12,867 nucleotides of DNA from Nephromyces sp. MM_2019 (GCA_015657535.1 JADHZB010001561.1:4093-16959); one strand, 5' to 3'. Shown: positions 1 to 9,445, numbered from the stretch's first letter. Numbers and translations are program-made. The notes: generated by a model from the sequence alone, not told the origin.

Positions 1-128
1 CACACAATTTCATATGCACACAATTTCATATGCACACAATTTTATATGCACACAATTTCATTCACACACAATTTCATTTACACACAATTTCATATGCACA
101 CAATTTCATATGCACACAATTTTATATA
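1..128. repeat. 16-bp tandem repeat, 8 copies
   Basis: Eight consecutive 16-base units of the form CACACAATTTCATATG fill exactly 128 bases, with substitutions mainly in the last five bases. The array starts at the window edge and may extend leftwards. It lies upstream of the acceptor at 251-258, so it is probably intronic for the CNB gene. The open frame across it codes only a His/Thr/Ile/Phe repeat and is not a gene. Confidence 0.95.
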
Positions 129-206
129 TATTATTTTACATTTTTATATCCTCTCCTTAATCAACACACATAAATATATATATATCTCCTCGATATCTAT
201 AAATAA

Positions 207-207
<1 letters not shown>

Positions 208-247
<40 letters not shown>
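208..247. repeat. (TG)n microsatellite
   Basis: About 20 uninterrupted TG units end just before the acceptor of the first visible CNB exon. A short TA run at about 175-185 separates them from the CA-rich array on the left, so the repeat polarity flips here. Confidence 0.95.
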
Positions 248-250
<3 letters not shown>

Positions 251-258
251 AATAGCAG
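251..258 (+). promoter_or_regulatory. Tandem splice acceptor TAG/CAG
   Basis: AATAGCAG directly precedes the first visible CNB exon. Both TAG (ends 255) and CAG (ends 258) can act as acceptor. They differ by three bases, so the only effect would be one extra Gln. This is a NAGNAG-type site. Confidence 0.5.
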
Positions 259-1775
259 ACTGATTTGCAAAGTTACACAATACACTCGGGTCAAATATTA
301 ATGCCTGAACAATTTATTATACAAGGCAATTCTACACACACATGGATAAGTAAACAAGCCTGTTCACTATATAAATTATCCTATAACAGCTTTAAAAATG
401 TTCTTGCAGGTTACACACACACTGATACATTTTTTCACATACACATACATACACACATTTACATACATATTAATATATATGTTTACATATATACACACAC
501 ACACATATATATATATATACCAATTAATATATACACACATTTAACAGAAAGAAACGACTTTGAATTTTTATCTTTAAAAAATTTTCTTTCATTCGTCCCA
601 TCATTTTCTCTGCTTCAAAGGTAAGCATACACACAATATATACACACACAATACACATATACACAATAAACACACACACACAATACACATACATAATACA
701 CATACACACACACAATACACACACACATACAATAAATACACACACACAATACACACACACATACACAATATACACACACACACCTACACATATTAATATA
801 TAATCATTATTTTCATATTTAAAACATCTAAATTTACACATTTTATTCATTTCTCAGAGATGAATTTGAAAAACTTTATAGCATATTTCAAATTACACAC
901 TATTCAGAAGATGAAATAATTTGTGATTTAAACACACAAACTAACACATTCAGTTTGTTAATATCAGGTAATGTGTGTGTATAATTTTCTGTGTGTATCA
1001 TTTTCTGTATATATCATTTTCTGTGTGTATCATTTTCTGTGTGTATTATTTTCTGTGTGTATAATCTTCTGTGTGTATCATTTTCTGTGTGTATTCATAT
1101 ACATATTATATGTGTATGATATTTGACATGTGTATCTAGATGATATATGTGCGTATGCGTGTGTGTGTGTGTATATGTATGTGTATATGTGTGTGTGTAT
1201 GTATATATAAATGTATTGTGTTTGAGTAATATGTGTGTGTATATATAATTATATAGGCAAAATACTTCAAGTCTCATTTGAAACTAACGTCCCAGATATA
1301 GAACATCAACCAGGTGAGCAATATATATATATATATAACAGACTATACACATACACATACAATAAATACACACACACATACAATAAATACACACACACTA
1401 CACACACATTACACACACACACACTACACACACACACACTACACACACACACACTACACACACACACACTACACACTACACACACATACACTACACACAA
1501 ACACACACTACACACACATACACTACACACACACACTACACACACACACACTACACACACACACACACACTACACACACACCACACACATACACACACAC
1601 ACACTACACACACACACACACACACACAGGTTATTTTTGGGCTGAAGAAGCACTAAGTGAGACGGTCGATCAAATAGCCACGTTCAAGGCAAATGGCCGT
1701 TGTGGATGTTCGATTGCGACGGTCAACCGTACACACTTTGAAAATCTTTTAGGCCCAATTTCTGCTATAAAATTG

Positions 1776-1819
<44 letters not shown>

Positions 1820-2238
1820 AGTGTGTGCGTGTAGTGTGTGCGTGTAGTGTGTGCGTGTAGTGTGTGCGTGTAGTGAGTGTGTGTGTGGGTTTGTGTGTGT
1901 GTGTTTATTGTGTGTGTGTAGTGAATGGGTATGGTTGATTATATGGGATAGTTGGATAATAAGTAGAGTGAGTGCATTTAGTTTGTGTATATATATATGT
2001 AAATGTGTGTATGCGTATATGTATGTATATGTGATGAAATATGTGTGTGAGTCTATATATGTGTATGTGATGAAATGTGTGTGTGAGTATATGTTGAAAT
2101 GTGTGTGTGAGTATATGTTGAAATATGTGTGTGAGTATTTGTTGAAATATGTGTATATTTATATATATTTATAGATCACCCACTATTCATTCTCCTAAGC
2201 AAACTGGAAAGAAAAAGTTAACTATACCATCGGTATGA
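259..2238 (+). CDS. Tandem cyclic-nucleotide-binding-domain protein, 3' part (5' end outside window)
   Basis: Model: join(259..409, 548..620, 858..967, 1257..1313, 1630..1777, 2175..2238). It gives 603 nt and 200 residues plus TGA, with all intron phases consistent. Residues 11-50 resemble the second half of a first CNB domain, ending CSLYKLSYNSF. Residues 57-180 form a second CNB domain: FLSFVPSFSLL (63-73), helix DEFEKLYSIF, HYSEDEII (89-96), LLISGKILQV (108-117), GYFWAEEAL (131-139) aligned to the family's GDYFGERAL, then FENLLGPI (167-174). The order, and an end soon after LLGP, recall PKA regulatory subunits, but PKG-type proteins share these domains. The phosphate-binding Arg of the cassette (PRTAT in typical members) reads Gln in DQIAT (144-148). 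The first domain also lacks it. The pocket may therefore be degenerate, or bind something else. A short basic tail follows. The start lies left of the window, and the 3' end is uncertain (see candidate exons). CNB identity is fairly sure; the exact subfamily is not. Confidence 0.75.
410..547 (+). other. In-frame stop-free intron of the CNB gene
   Basis: GTTACA...TTAACAG, 138 nt (3 x 46), open in the coding frame and made of CA and TA repeats. Splicing leaves about 24 residues between SYNSF and FVPSF, the usual linker between adjacent CNB domains. Retention would insert 46 residues of His/Thr/Ile/Tyr. Splicing is therefore preferred, but retention would not break the frame. Confidence 0.6.
621..857 (+). 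other. Intron of the CNB gene, CA-rich
   Basis: Consensus-like donor GTAAGC and acceptor TTTCTCAG, phase 2. The interior is ACACAATA-type repeats up to about 785, then an AT-rich, pyrimidine-containing tail before the acceptor. The long minus-strand Cys-Val frame across it is repeat translation. Confidence 0.8.
974..1095. repeat. 16-bp tandem repeat, 7-8 copies, in an intron
   Basis: Units of the form GTGTGTATCATTTTCT repeat with a 16-base period from just inside the donor at 968. The host intron is 968-1256 (GTAATG...TATATAG, phase 1). The rest of the intron is TG/TA-rich with a (TG)n stretch near 1150-1200. The period equals that of the arrays at 1-128 and 3976-4228, although the unit sequence differs. 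Confidence 0.9.
1314..1629 (+). repeat. CA-rich microsatellite intron
   Basis: This intron of the CNB gene (donor GTGAGC, acceptor CACACAG, phase 1) is almost wholly TACACACA-type repeat after a short TA run at 1320-1336. The acceptor AG is the end of the CA run itself. It is open in two plus-strand frames only because CA repeats lack stops. The Thr/His translations are not evidence of a gene. Confidence 0.85.
1778..2174 (+). repeat. TG-rich intron with 24-bp tandem repeat
   Basis: The donor is the first GT of a long TG run (TTGAG/GTGTGT) and the acceptor is TTTATAG. The interior holds (TG)n, a TGTGTGCGTGTAG array at about 1815-1875, and a 24-base repeat GAAATGTGTGTGTGAGTATA-type starting at 2072, 2096 and 2120. 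A non-repetitive island at about 1922-1967 is listed separately as a possible exon. Confidence 0.75.
1922..1967 (+). other. Candidate cryptic exon inside the last CNB intron
   Basis: The island is flanked by a TGTGTGTGTAG acceptor and a GTGAGT donor. In phase with the preceding exon it reads SEWVWLIIWDSWIISR with no stop. If used, the exon at 2175 would then be read in another phase and end after ITHYSFS. The Trp-rich reading is unlike a usual CNB C-terminus, so this may be chance. Confidence 0.25.
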
Positions 2239-2609
2239 TTTATATAGTAAAAAATGTGTAATTTAAAAAATATATGTGTGTGTATTTTAAAGATATTACA
2301 ATTTGAATTCTTGATACACACAATGAAGTAAATTACAGACATAAATACAAACATATACACACGCACTTTCACATAAATACATACACACAAACAAAATACA
2401 CACATGTACATACATACAGATACACACGTATATATATATAGTATATGTTTAATTCAAACATTAATGTGTGTGTACAGAAATTGAATATACCCAGGTCTAT
2501 TAAAATTTTCAAACGATCTCAAAATTAAATTGGCTGTTTGCATTAAATTTTACACACACACAGTAACATATAAATTATACATATACACACATAAAAATTA
2601 CGTACACAT

Positions 2610-2657
<48 letters not shown>

Positions 2658-2863
2658 ATTGATATTTTGTTTGAAAATTATAAAATTATTTTTTTCAACT
2701 TTTTCATTTTTTTAATTTGTAAAGGAAACTATCGCTATTTTTTTACAAACACTAACTAAATAGAATGTATAAATACGTGTGTAAAAAGGTGTGTGTGTAT
2801 GTGTGTGTGTATGTATATGTGTGTGAATGTGTTTGAAATAATATATCTCAAAATATGATACAA
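2239..2863. other. Convergent intergenic region or 3' UTRs
   Basis: This is the space between the stop of the CNB gene (plus) and the stop of the secreted-protein gene (minus). It is AT-rich with CA blocks at 2320-2420 and 2540-2625, a (TA)n run at 2621-2650, and TG repeats at 2775-2830. Three short non-repeat islands (about 2290-2331, 2478-2528, 2725-2763) could be further exons or UTR. No long ordinary ORF is present on either strand. Confidence 0.6.
2478..2528 (+). other. Candidate alternative last exon of the CNB gene
   Basis: A TGTGTGTGTACAG acceptor precedes a frame reading KLNIPRSIKIFKRSQN and then TAA. A donor GTATGA lies at 2233, three bases before the assumed stop and at a codon boundary. 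A 245-nt intron 2233-2477 would join the frames and replace the final Val with this basic tail. A shorter choice is the TTTTAAAG acceptor ending at 2292, reading ILQFEFLIHTMK and then TAA. Confidence 0.35.
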
Positions 2864-3089
2864 TTATTTCAAATAATTATTTTTATTATATTCTTTGATA
2901 TAATGTATCAATAACATCATTTGCACACTTGTGTCTGTAACTAACAAATTGTCAGACTTTGATTTAAATTCTCCTAGTGATGGCAAACTGCATACATACA
3001 CACACACACACATACATAATATATATTAAATACATTTTTATACTAATTTTTGCACACAACATATTTATATAGACATCCAAATACACTTG

Positions 3090-3126
<37 letters not shown>

Positions 3127-6100
3127 CACAAGCTTTTATAGACACACACACACACACCCTTACACACACACACACACACCCTTACACACACACACACACA
3201 CCCTTACACACACACACACACCCTTACACACACACACACACACACATCTCTACACACACACACACCTATCCAAATGGGGCATTGTTTGATAATAGGTTGT
3301 CCATCATAGGGTATGTAGGTTAAGATATATTCTTCTATGTGAATTTCATTTTCTTTACACACAAATTTTTCATTGGTTTCAGCTAAATCAATCATTCTAT
3401 TGTGTGTGTGTGTGGATGGGATAACATGTGTATAAAATGATTGTGAGAATTGTCTGATTTTTTCTTCTGTGTGTAGATGTGTAATATGTGTAATATCAAA
3501 TAAATCAGACACATCAAACTCAATTTCATGATCCATTTGAGCAAATTTTTGTGTGTATTTACAGTTTACCATAGCCTTTACATTATATGTGTGTGTATCA
3601 TAAGGCCCATCTAATTGTTGGTTATTAAATTCAACCTTGAATTGTTTTGCATCATTTTGTGAGGTTATGTGTGTAAACCCATCTGATGTGTGTGATGAAT
3701 TTGGGCCAAAATGTCCATCTCGAATTTGAGGGGCAGGGGGTACAATTGTAGTTGTTGTGTCCGTACACACTGAATATTTTAACATTATTATATATATATA
3801 TATGTGTGTGGTGTGTGTGTGTGAATGAGATGTGTTCCATATATCATACATTGTGTGTGTGTGAATGAGATGTGTTCCATATATCATACATTGTGTGTGT
3901 GTGAATGAGATGTGTTCTATATATCATACATTGTGTGTGTTGTGTATAATATGTAAATGTATTTTATGTTTAATATAGTTCATGTTTATTAAAGTTTATG
4001 TGTAGTGTAGTTTATGTGTAGTGTAGTTTATGTGTAATGTAGTTCATGTTTATTGTAGTTTATGTGTAGTGTATTTTATGTGTAATGTAGTTTATGTGTA
4101 GCGTAGTTTATGTGTAATGTAGTTCATGTTTATTGTAGTTTATGTGTAATGTAGTTCATGTTTATTGTAGTTCATGTGTAGTGTATTTTATGTGTAGTGT
4201 AGTTTTTGTGTAATGTAGTTTATGTGTAAAAAAAAAAAATTTTCTAGTATAAAACATGTAATAATATAGTATGTGTATAACCACACTCTTTACACACACA
4301 TACACATACACACCTCCTTGAGCTAAACAAATTTGAAAGGCAGGAACAAATTCAAAACCAAATAAAACAATGATTTTAAAGGCGGTTGGATAACGGCCTG
4401 CTTCTTCACACGAAATGGTTACAGTGGAGGCCAAATTTTGTTGTGTAGTTAATTCTTTAACAAATATTAGAGGGCTCTTTTGCCCATCAAAATTACTAGC
4501 AAATGTTATATTAAATAAATCATTTGTATACACACTTGGGTCAGTAGAGGTGTTTTGTAAATTGAGTGTAAATGATTGACCTACAGGGGCTGTAAGACTT
4601 GGATTATTACATGCAATGGCTACATCCATAATGCTATTATACACATTAAATAGTGTAGATGTTTGGCCTGATAATTCAGGTTCTGTGTGTGTTGGTGGGG
4701 TTGGCTGTGTGTGTGTAAATAGTATATCGTTATTTATATATATACCCTGATGTGGGTCAGGGACCATCTGTATAGTTGTCTCCTTATGTATTGGTGGTAT
4801 AACTATATATGTATTACCATGTGGTGTTATCCCTACTTGTGGTGTGGGGTTTACCTTTGTTACCTATGTGTGTATATGTGTGTATATAGGGTGTTTATGT
4901 TTGGTTTATTATTTATGTGTGTGTAAACATATTGAATTTAAATTGATGTTGTTGTTGATATTGCAATTTATCGTTTAGTCATTTATACTTTTAAATATAT
5001 ATAAATATATGGAAATCTAACTGTTGAAAAATATCATACATTATACACATTACTTTGTATACAACTACAATATACATGTTACAATATACACATTACAATA
5101 TATACATCACAATATATGCATCGCTTTGTATACAATCACCATTTACACATCACAATATATACATCACAATGTACAGAATCACAAATTATACATATCACAA
5201 TATACATATCATATAATACATACAATATATTTATCACAATATATTTATCACAATATACATATCATAATATACATAATTACAATATACACATCACAATATA
5301 CATATCAAAATATACACATCATAATACACACATCAAAATTTACCTCATTTGAGTAATTTTCACTAGATTTGTGAATATTTTCTTGTTTAATATATGTGTG
5401 TCCCAAATCATCCATTTGGGGTGAAAATGTAACATATTGGCCCGATTGTTGAATCATAGGTTTGGGTGTAATGTGTGTGCTATCTTTTACATTTTCAGTT
5501 GATTTATCTACCCACACATGATCATTAAATGATACTCTAAATGATGAGGGTGCAGAAGTTTGATAAGGTGTGTGTATGTGTGGGTAATTGGGTGCAAAAT
5601 TTTTTGAAGGAATATAAGCGCTATTGGGGTTATTAGGTATAGTTATTCCACTATTTCTTTGTGGGTTCTTAGCAACTGATTAAACACACAATTTATATAC
5701 ACATATATATAATGCACATAAAATATATCCTATATCCCTTACACACACACACAGAGGAAAAAAATAAATACATCTCCAACACACAGAAATCCAATACACA
5801 CATAGATTCATATTTTCAACATACACACACACATATAATGAATCACCAAAACACACACATATATAATGAATCACCAAAACACACGCATATATAATGAATC
5901 ACCAAAACACACACGTATAATCAACAACACACCCACCCACCCAAACACACACAAACACATACATACGTACCACAGAACTTTGAATTTCTGGACTCACTAA
6001 AGGGTCTTGCAATATTGGGTGCAAATGCCCCCCAAGCCCCATCGAACGCTCCCTGTACGACCGAGGGCCCAACTCCCATAATACCGCCAGATGTCCTTAG

Positions 6101-6439
6101 TGGGTTCATAGGTATATCTAAGGAGGAAATTGGAGCCCCAATAATACCTCCGCTTGTACTTAAACGGTGTGTACTGTCTCCAATACATTCATGAAATGGA
6201 GGACAATCACTGTCTTGGTGGCATTTTACGAGGTCACAGGCCAAACCAAAACATAATAAATTGACGGTTAATGGGTCACTTGGGAGTGGGTATTTTCTGG
6301 CTGTATTGTCTACCTCATGAGGGACTGGTTTACCCGGTTGGATGAACTCCGAATGTGTTGGGAGTTGGGAGGGGAAGAGGAAGAGGAGGAGAAGGAGGAG
6401 GAAGTGGGGAGGGGTATGGGTATGGGTACGGTTACCCAT
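2864..6439 (-). CDS. Predicted secreted cysteine-containing protein, 654 aa, five exons
   Basis: Model: complement(join(2864..2973, 3266..3769, 4314..4863, 5344..5675, 5971..6439)), 1965 nt, all phases matching. ATG at 6439 has an in-frame TAG three codons upstream and context AAGATGG. An N-terminal hydrophobic run (residues 13-22, FLLLLLLFLF) after a polar Thr-His start looks like a signal peptide. Residues 63-85 hold a cysteine cluster C-x4-C-x4-C-x5-C-x5-C with DSDCPPFHEC. At about 94-126 there is an internal duplication around TSGGI. Exon 3 (residues 268-450) is beta-rich looking, with Cys in IACNN, TISCEE and FQICLA. Exon 4 (451-619) adds VCTD, VNCKY, FVCKE and KQCPIW. No transmembrane segment or GPI signal is evident at the C-terminus. 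I do not recognise the family. An extracellular or secretory-pathway role is inferred from the leader and cysteines only. The gene diverges from the CCCH gene and converges on the CNB gene. Confidence 0.75.
2974..3265 (-). other. Last intron of the secreted-protein gene
   Basis: The donor is ATAG/GTGTGT at the edge of a CA/TG run and the proposed acceptor is CATCACTAG at 2974. A second acceptor, TATGCAG, lies 14 bases upstream; it is out of phase with this donor but would fit if a later GT in the TG run were used. The interior holds ACACCCTT-spaced CA repeats (3141-3265) and a (TA)n run near 3090-3122. Confidence 0.6.
3823..3942. repeat. 40-bp tandem repeat, 3 copies
   Basis: Copies begin at 3823, 3863 and 3903, each GAATGAGATGTGTTCCATAT followed by ATCATACATT and a TG run. 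They are nearly identical: the third has T for C in TTCTATAT. The array lies in intron 3 (3770-4313) of the minus-strand gene, close to its acceptor. A minus-strand frame crosses it but begins in repeat and is not coding. Confidence 0.9.
3976..4228. repeat. 16-bp tandem repeat, about 15 copies
   Basis: The units are AGTTTATGTGTAGTGT and AGTTCATGTTTATTGT variants, interspersed in higher-order pairs, in the same intron as the 40-bp repeat. This is the third array in the window with a 16-base period. A short poly-A run follows at about 4229-4241. Confidence 0.9.
5035..5340. repeat. Degenerate 14-16-bp ATACACATCACAAT-type array
   Basis: Imperfect units such as CAATATACACATCA and CAATATATTTATCA repeat across about 300 bases of intron 2 (4864-5343) of the minus-strand gene. 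They end directly at its donor GTAAAT. Plus-strand ORFs here translate only to Tyr/Ile/Thr/His repeats. Confidence 0.8.
5676..5970 (-). repeat. First intron of the secreted-protein gene, with 28-bp tandem repeat
   Basis: Donor GTACGT and acceptor TTTAATCAG, phase 1, rejoining as Phe-Cys-Val-Ala. Three 28-base units AATGAATCACCAAAACACAC plus ACATATAT start at 5837, 5865 and 5893. The rest is CA-rich on the plus strand, TG on the sense strand. Confidence 0.8.
6367..6414 (+). repeat. Homopurine tract over the signal-peptide codons
   Basis: 38 uninterrupted purines (6367-6404), then T and nine more purines, rich in GGA and GAA. On the coding (minus) strand this is a pyrimidine tract that encodes the poly-Leu/Phe leader. 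GGGG runs on the plus strand could favour triplex or quadruplex structure. Confidence 0.8.
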
Positions 6440-6908
6440 CTTACACTACCTGCTGTTTATATACAATGTAGAGGGGGGTAGGGGTGTAGTATGTGTGTGT
6501 GTGAGTGTATGTGTGTGTGTGTGTGGAGTGTGTGTGTATGTGTGTGTGTGTGTGGAGTGTGTGTGTATGTGTGTGTGAGGGGAAGGATGTGTTAGAGGGT
6601 GAGAGAGCGTGTAGGTGAGTGGATCACCTTGTGTGTATCGGTGTGTTTGAGTTTCCATGTATATGTGTGAAGATGTGTGTCCATCAGGATGTGTGTAGGT
6701 ACTAAACATTAAGTAATTTATAAACATGTTTGGGTGGGTGTGTATTTAGAGGTGTGTATGGAGTTACAATTGTGTGTATGGAATGATGAGCGCGTACATG
6801 ATATGGTTTGTATGTGTTAAATAGTGTGTTTATGAATACAATCGTGTGTGTAGGAATAATGGACATTTATGTATTGGTAATATATGTGGACATTTTAGAT
6901 TTCTAGCT

Positions 6909-6950
6909 ATTTCTAGTAGATGTATATATATATATATATGTACTAGAAAT
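6909..6950. repeat. Foldback: 10-bp inverted repeat around a TA core
   Basis: ATTTCTAGTA (6909-6918) is perfectly complementary to TACTAGAAAT (6941-6950), with a 22-base TA-rich loop. An extra ATTTCTAG lies just upstream at 6899. TG repeats lie left of it and CA repeats right. Confidence 0.85.
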
Positions 6951-8462
6951 AACTCAAATAGGTAGACACACACACACTATAATACACTATATAATATATA
7001 TACATACATCATTGTAAATTTGTACACACAAATGTATACACAGTTATTTCACAGAAACATATACACACATGCATTATCATACCCAAACACTTATACACAC
7101 GTTGTAGTAAAGTAAACTCATACAAATATCAATATATATAATTTTTCATTTGAATGAAACTAAAATTAATTCAATTTGTATACACAAAAGTTAATTAGCT
7201 ATATAAAGAGATAAAGGTTTGTGTGTGTATGTGTGTGTATGTGTATGTAACACAATTTGATAAGCATATTATAAAGCGTGTATAAATCATATTCATAAAA
7301 TTTTATTGTGTGTATAATGAAACACAGCTAATGTGAAGATATAAATTACATACCTTTAGTATTCTTTAATTGTCACTAAATGTTTAAATTGTAAAATTTC
7401 TTCACAAAATTTAGGTGTGTGAGTGTGTTTGTATTTGTGTGTGTGGATTTTATCAAGTAATGTGTAAAAATTTGCATGTGTGTGTTTACAAACTTGTGTC
7501 TGTAAACTTTATGTGTGTCAAATTAAAAACCTAAATGTGTTTTTGAAATATGTGTAATTGTGTAAAATTAGTTTTTTTCGATGAAATGTGTATGTGTATG
7601 CTTGTAAATTTCTTTCTAATTATTATTTGTAAATTTTGTAAACTGTTAATTTTAAATGTGTAAAATTAATTTGTAGGTAAAATTTTATTTTGAAATACTT
7701 TCAAAATATATGTGTAAAGAATTAAGTTACTTTAAAATCTGTAAGAAATTTCAAATTAGGTCCAAATATGTAAAAATTATCAAAGATATGTGTATGTGTG
7801 TGTTTATTTATATAAATTTAACAATGAAAAAGAAATTCAATGTAAACACTAATTTTTTTTTTTTAAACTTGTTAAATTTTGTAGTAATTTGGTTCAACTT
7901 GTATCAGTATATATATACACACACACAAAATTATTTCAAATGATTTTAATAGAAAACTTATACACACACAAGTGAGTACAACTATACATAAATATACATA
8001 CATATACATATAGACAAATACGTAAAGACACACACAGATACATACATACAATTTTACACACAGAAATATAAAGAAATACACATACACACACCAATATATA
8101 TAAATATACCTTTGAATCTAGAAATAAACAAAGATGTAAACACTAACAATCTAAGCTTTGATTTACATATGATTTTTTTTTTGTGCTTTCTGAGTTCAAT
8201 TTTGTGTGTGAGAATTTACACAAAATTTTATGTGCATACATACACATTTTAAGCATGCATACAGAAAAAAAAAATGTATATACACACATATTATATACCA
8301 ATAATTACACAAAATATATATTCATTCACAAACAAAAAATGTATATGCACACACATAACAAATACATATATACAAAACATATTTATAGACACATAGAGTT
8401 GTGTAAAAATATTTTTAAATAAATCTTCACAATGTGTAAAGCTTTAACTGTAGCTAAAACAA

Positions 8463-8500
8463 AATTTCTAGCTAGAAATTATATATATATATATATATAT
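8463..8500. repeat. 18-bp perfect palindrome next to (TA)n
   Basis: AATTTCTAGCTAGAAATT (8463-8480) is a perfect palindrome, followed directly by about ten TA units to 8500. Its arms share ATTTCTAG/CTAGAAAT with the foldback at 6909-6950. CA repeats lie left of it and TG repeats right. Confidence 0.9.
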
Positions 8501-9258
8501 GTATGTGTAGTGTAAGTCTTATGTGTATTATGTGTGTATTGTGTATTTCCTGTTTGTGTGTGGTGTATATGTTGTTTACACATTGTGTGTGTGTAGATTG
8601 TTTGACATGTGTTGTGTGTCTGTATATATATAATTTGTAAGTGTAAAATTATCTCTAGTATACACATCTAGTATATGAATCTATTAGACATGTTTAGCAA
8701 ATGTGAATTTTGGTAACACATTTTATGTGTGTATATGTGTGTGAATTTGCGTTTGTGTGGGCTTATGTATTTAATATATGTGCATTTAGCATATATATGG
8801 TCAAACCTATATTTAATTTACTTGATATTGTGTATCTAAATTTTTCTTAAAACTTTTTAAAATGTTAAAATATATGTATTTGATAAAAATAAATATTATG
8901 TATTGAAATCCTTATATCCTAAAATATTAATAGTAAATAAATTCATATTTTACACATACACACAAGTAATAATATAAATTATCATTACTACATATATACA
9001 TATACAGACACTAAATTCAAACAAAACAAAGTTCACACATACACTAAATTCACATAAAAAATTCATACACACACATGTATTATTTACATGCAAACAAGCA
9101 TAAAATTGACACACATAAACACATACTTAAATTTCCACACACTTAATTACAAATATACACACAAAATTTAAACACATATACACAAAATTTATGCACCCAC
9201 ATATTTTCAAATACTTAATAAAATTTCCATTCAAAAAATCGTAATTTTGTTTATACAT

Positions 9259-9313
9259 ATTCCTAAATAAATTATTATATATATATATATATAATAATTT
9301 ATGTACTAGGAAT
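9259..9313. repeat. 55-bp imperfect hairpin with 36-bp palindromic core
   Basis: The core 9267-9302 is a perfect AT-only palindrome. Outer arms ATTCCTA (9259-9265) and TAGGAAT (9307-9313) are also complementary. The right flank TACTAGGAAT differs by one base from the arm at 6941-6950. CA repeats lie left of it and TG repeats right. Confidence 0.9.
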
Positions 9314-9407
9314 TGTATATATATATACACATGTATAAATAGATTGATAGTTTGACAATGTGTATGTATCTACTATATACACAAATAATCCCAAAAGATG
9401 TGTGTGC

Positions 9408-9410
<3 letters not shown>

Positions 9411-9445
<35 letters not shown>

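Noticed and set aside
1..128. CRISPR-like array
   Set aside because: Units are contiguous 16-mers without unique spacers, in an intron-bearing eukaryotic context.
46..252. ORF starting at 46 as a 5' exon of the CNB gene
   Set aside because: It is a translation of the 16-bp array and the TG run, ending in Cys-Val repeats. No CNB residues are present before 259.
524..850. Minus-strand ORF of Cys/Val repeats
   Set aside because: It is the reverse complement of a CA-repeat intron. TG repeats have no stop in any frame, so the length is uninformative.
1314..1847. Long plus-strand Thr-His ORF continuing into real CNB residues
   Set aside because: The Thr-His part lies in an intron bounded by GTGAGC and CACACAG. 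Only 1630-1777 is coding in the CNB model.
3050..3323. Overlapping Thr-His ORFs on the plus strand
   Set aside because: They fall in the last intron of the minus-strand gene and consist of CA repeat.
6446..6727. Minus-strand Thr-His-Pro ORF upstream of the secreted-protein gene
   Set aside because: Repeat translation. It ends before the ATG at 6439 without a convincing donor that would make it a 5' exon.
2926..7505. Shared ACTTGTGTCTGTAA at about 2928 and 7493
   Set aside because: A single 14-base match within TG-rich low-complexity DNA, with no extended similarity. Likely chance.
7710..9330. Several ORFs of 60-80 codons in the intergenic region
   Set aside because: AT-rich or CA/TG-rich composition, no splice partners, no recognisable motif.
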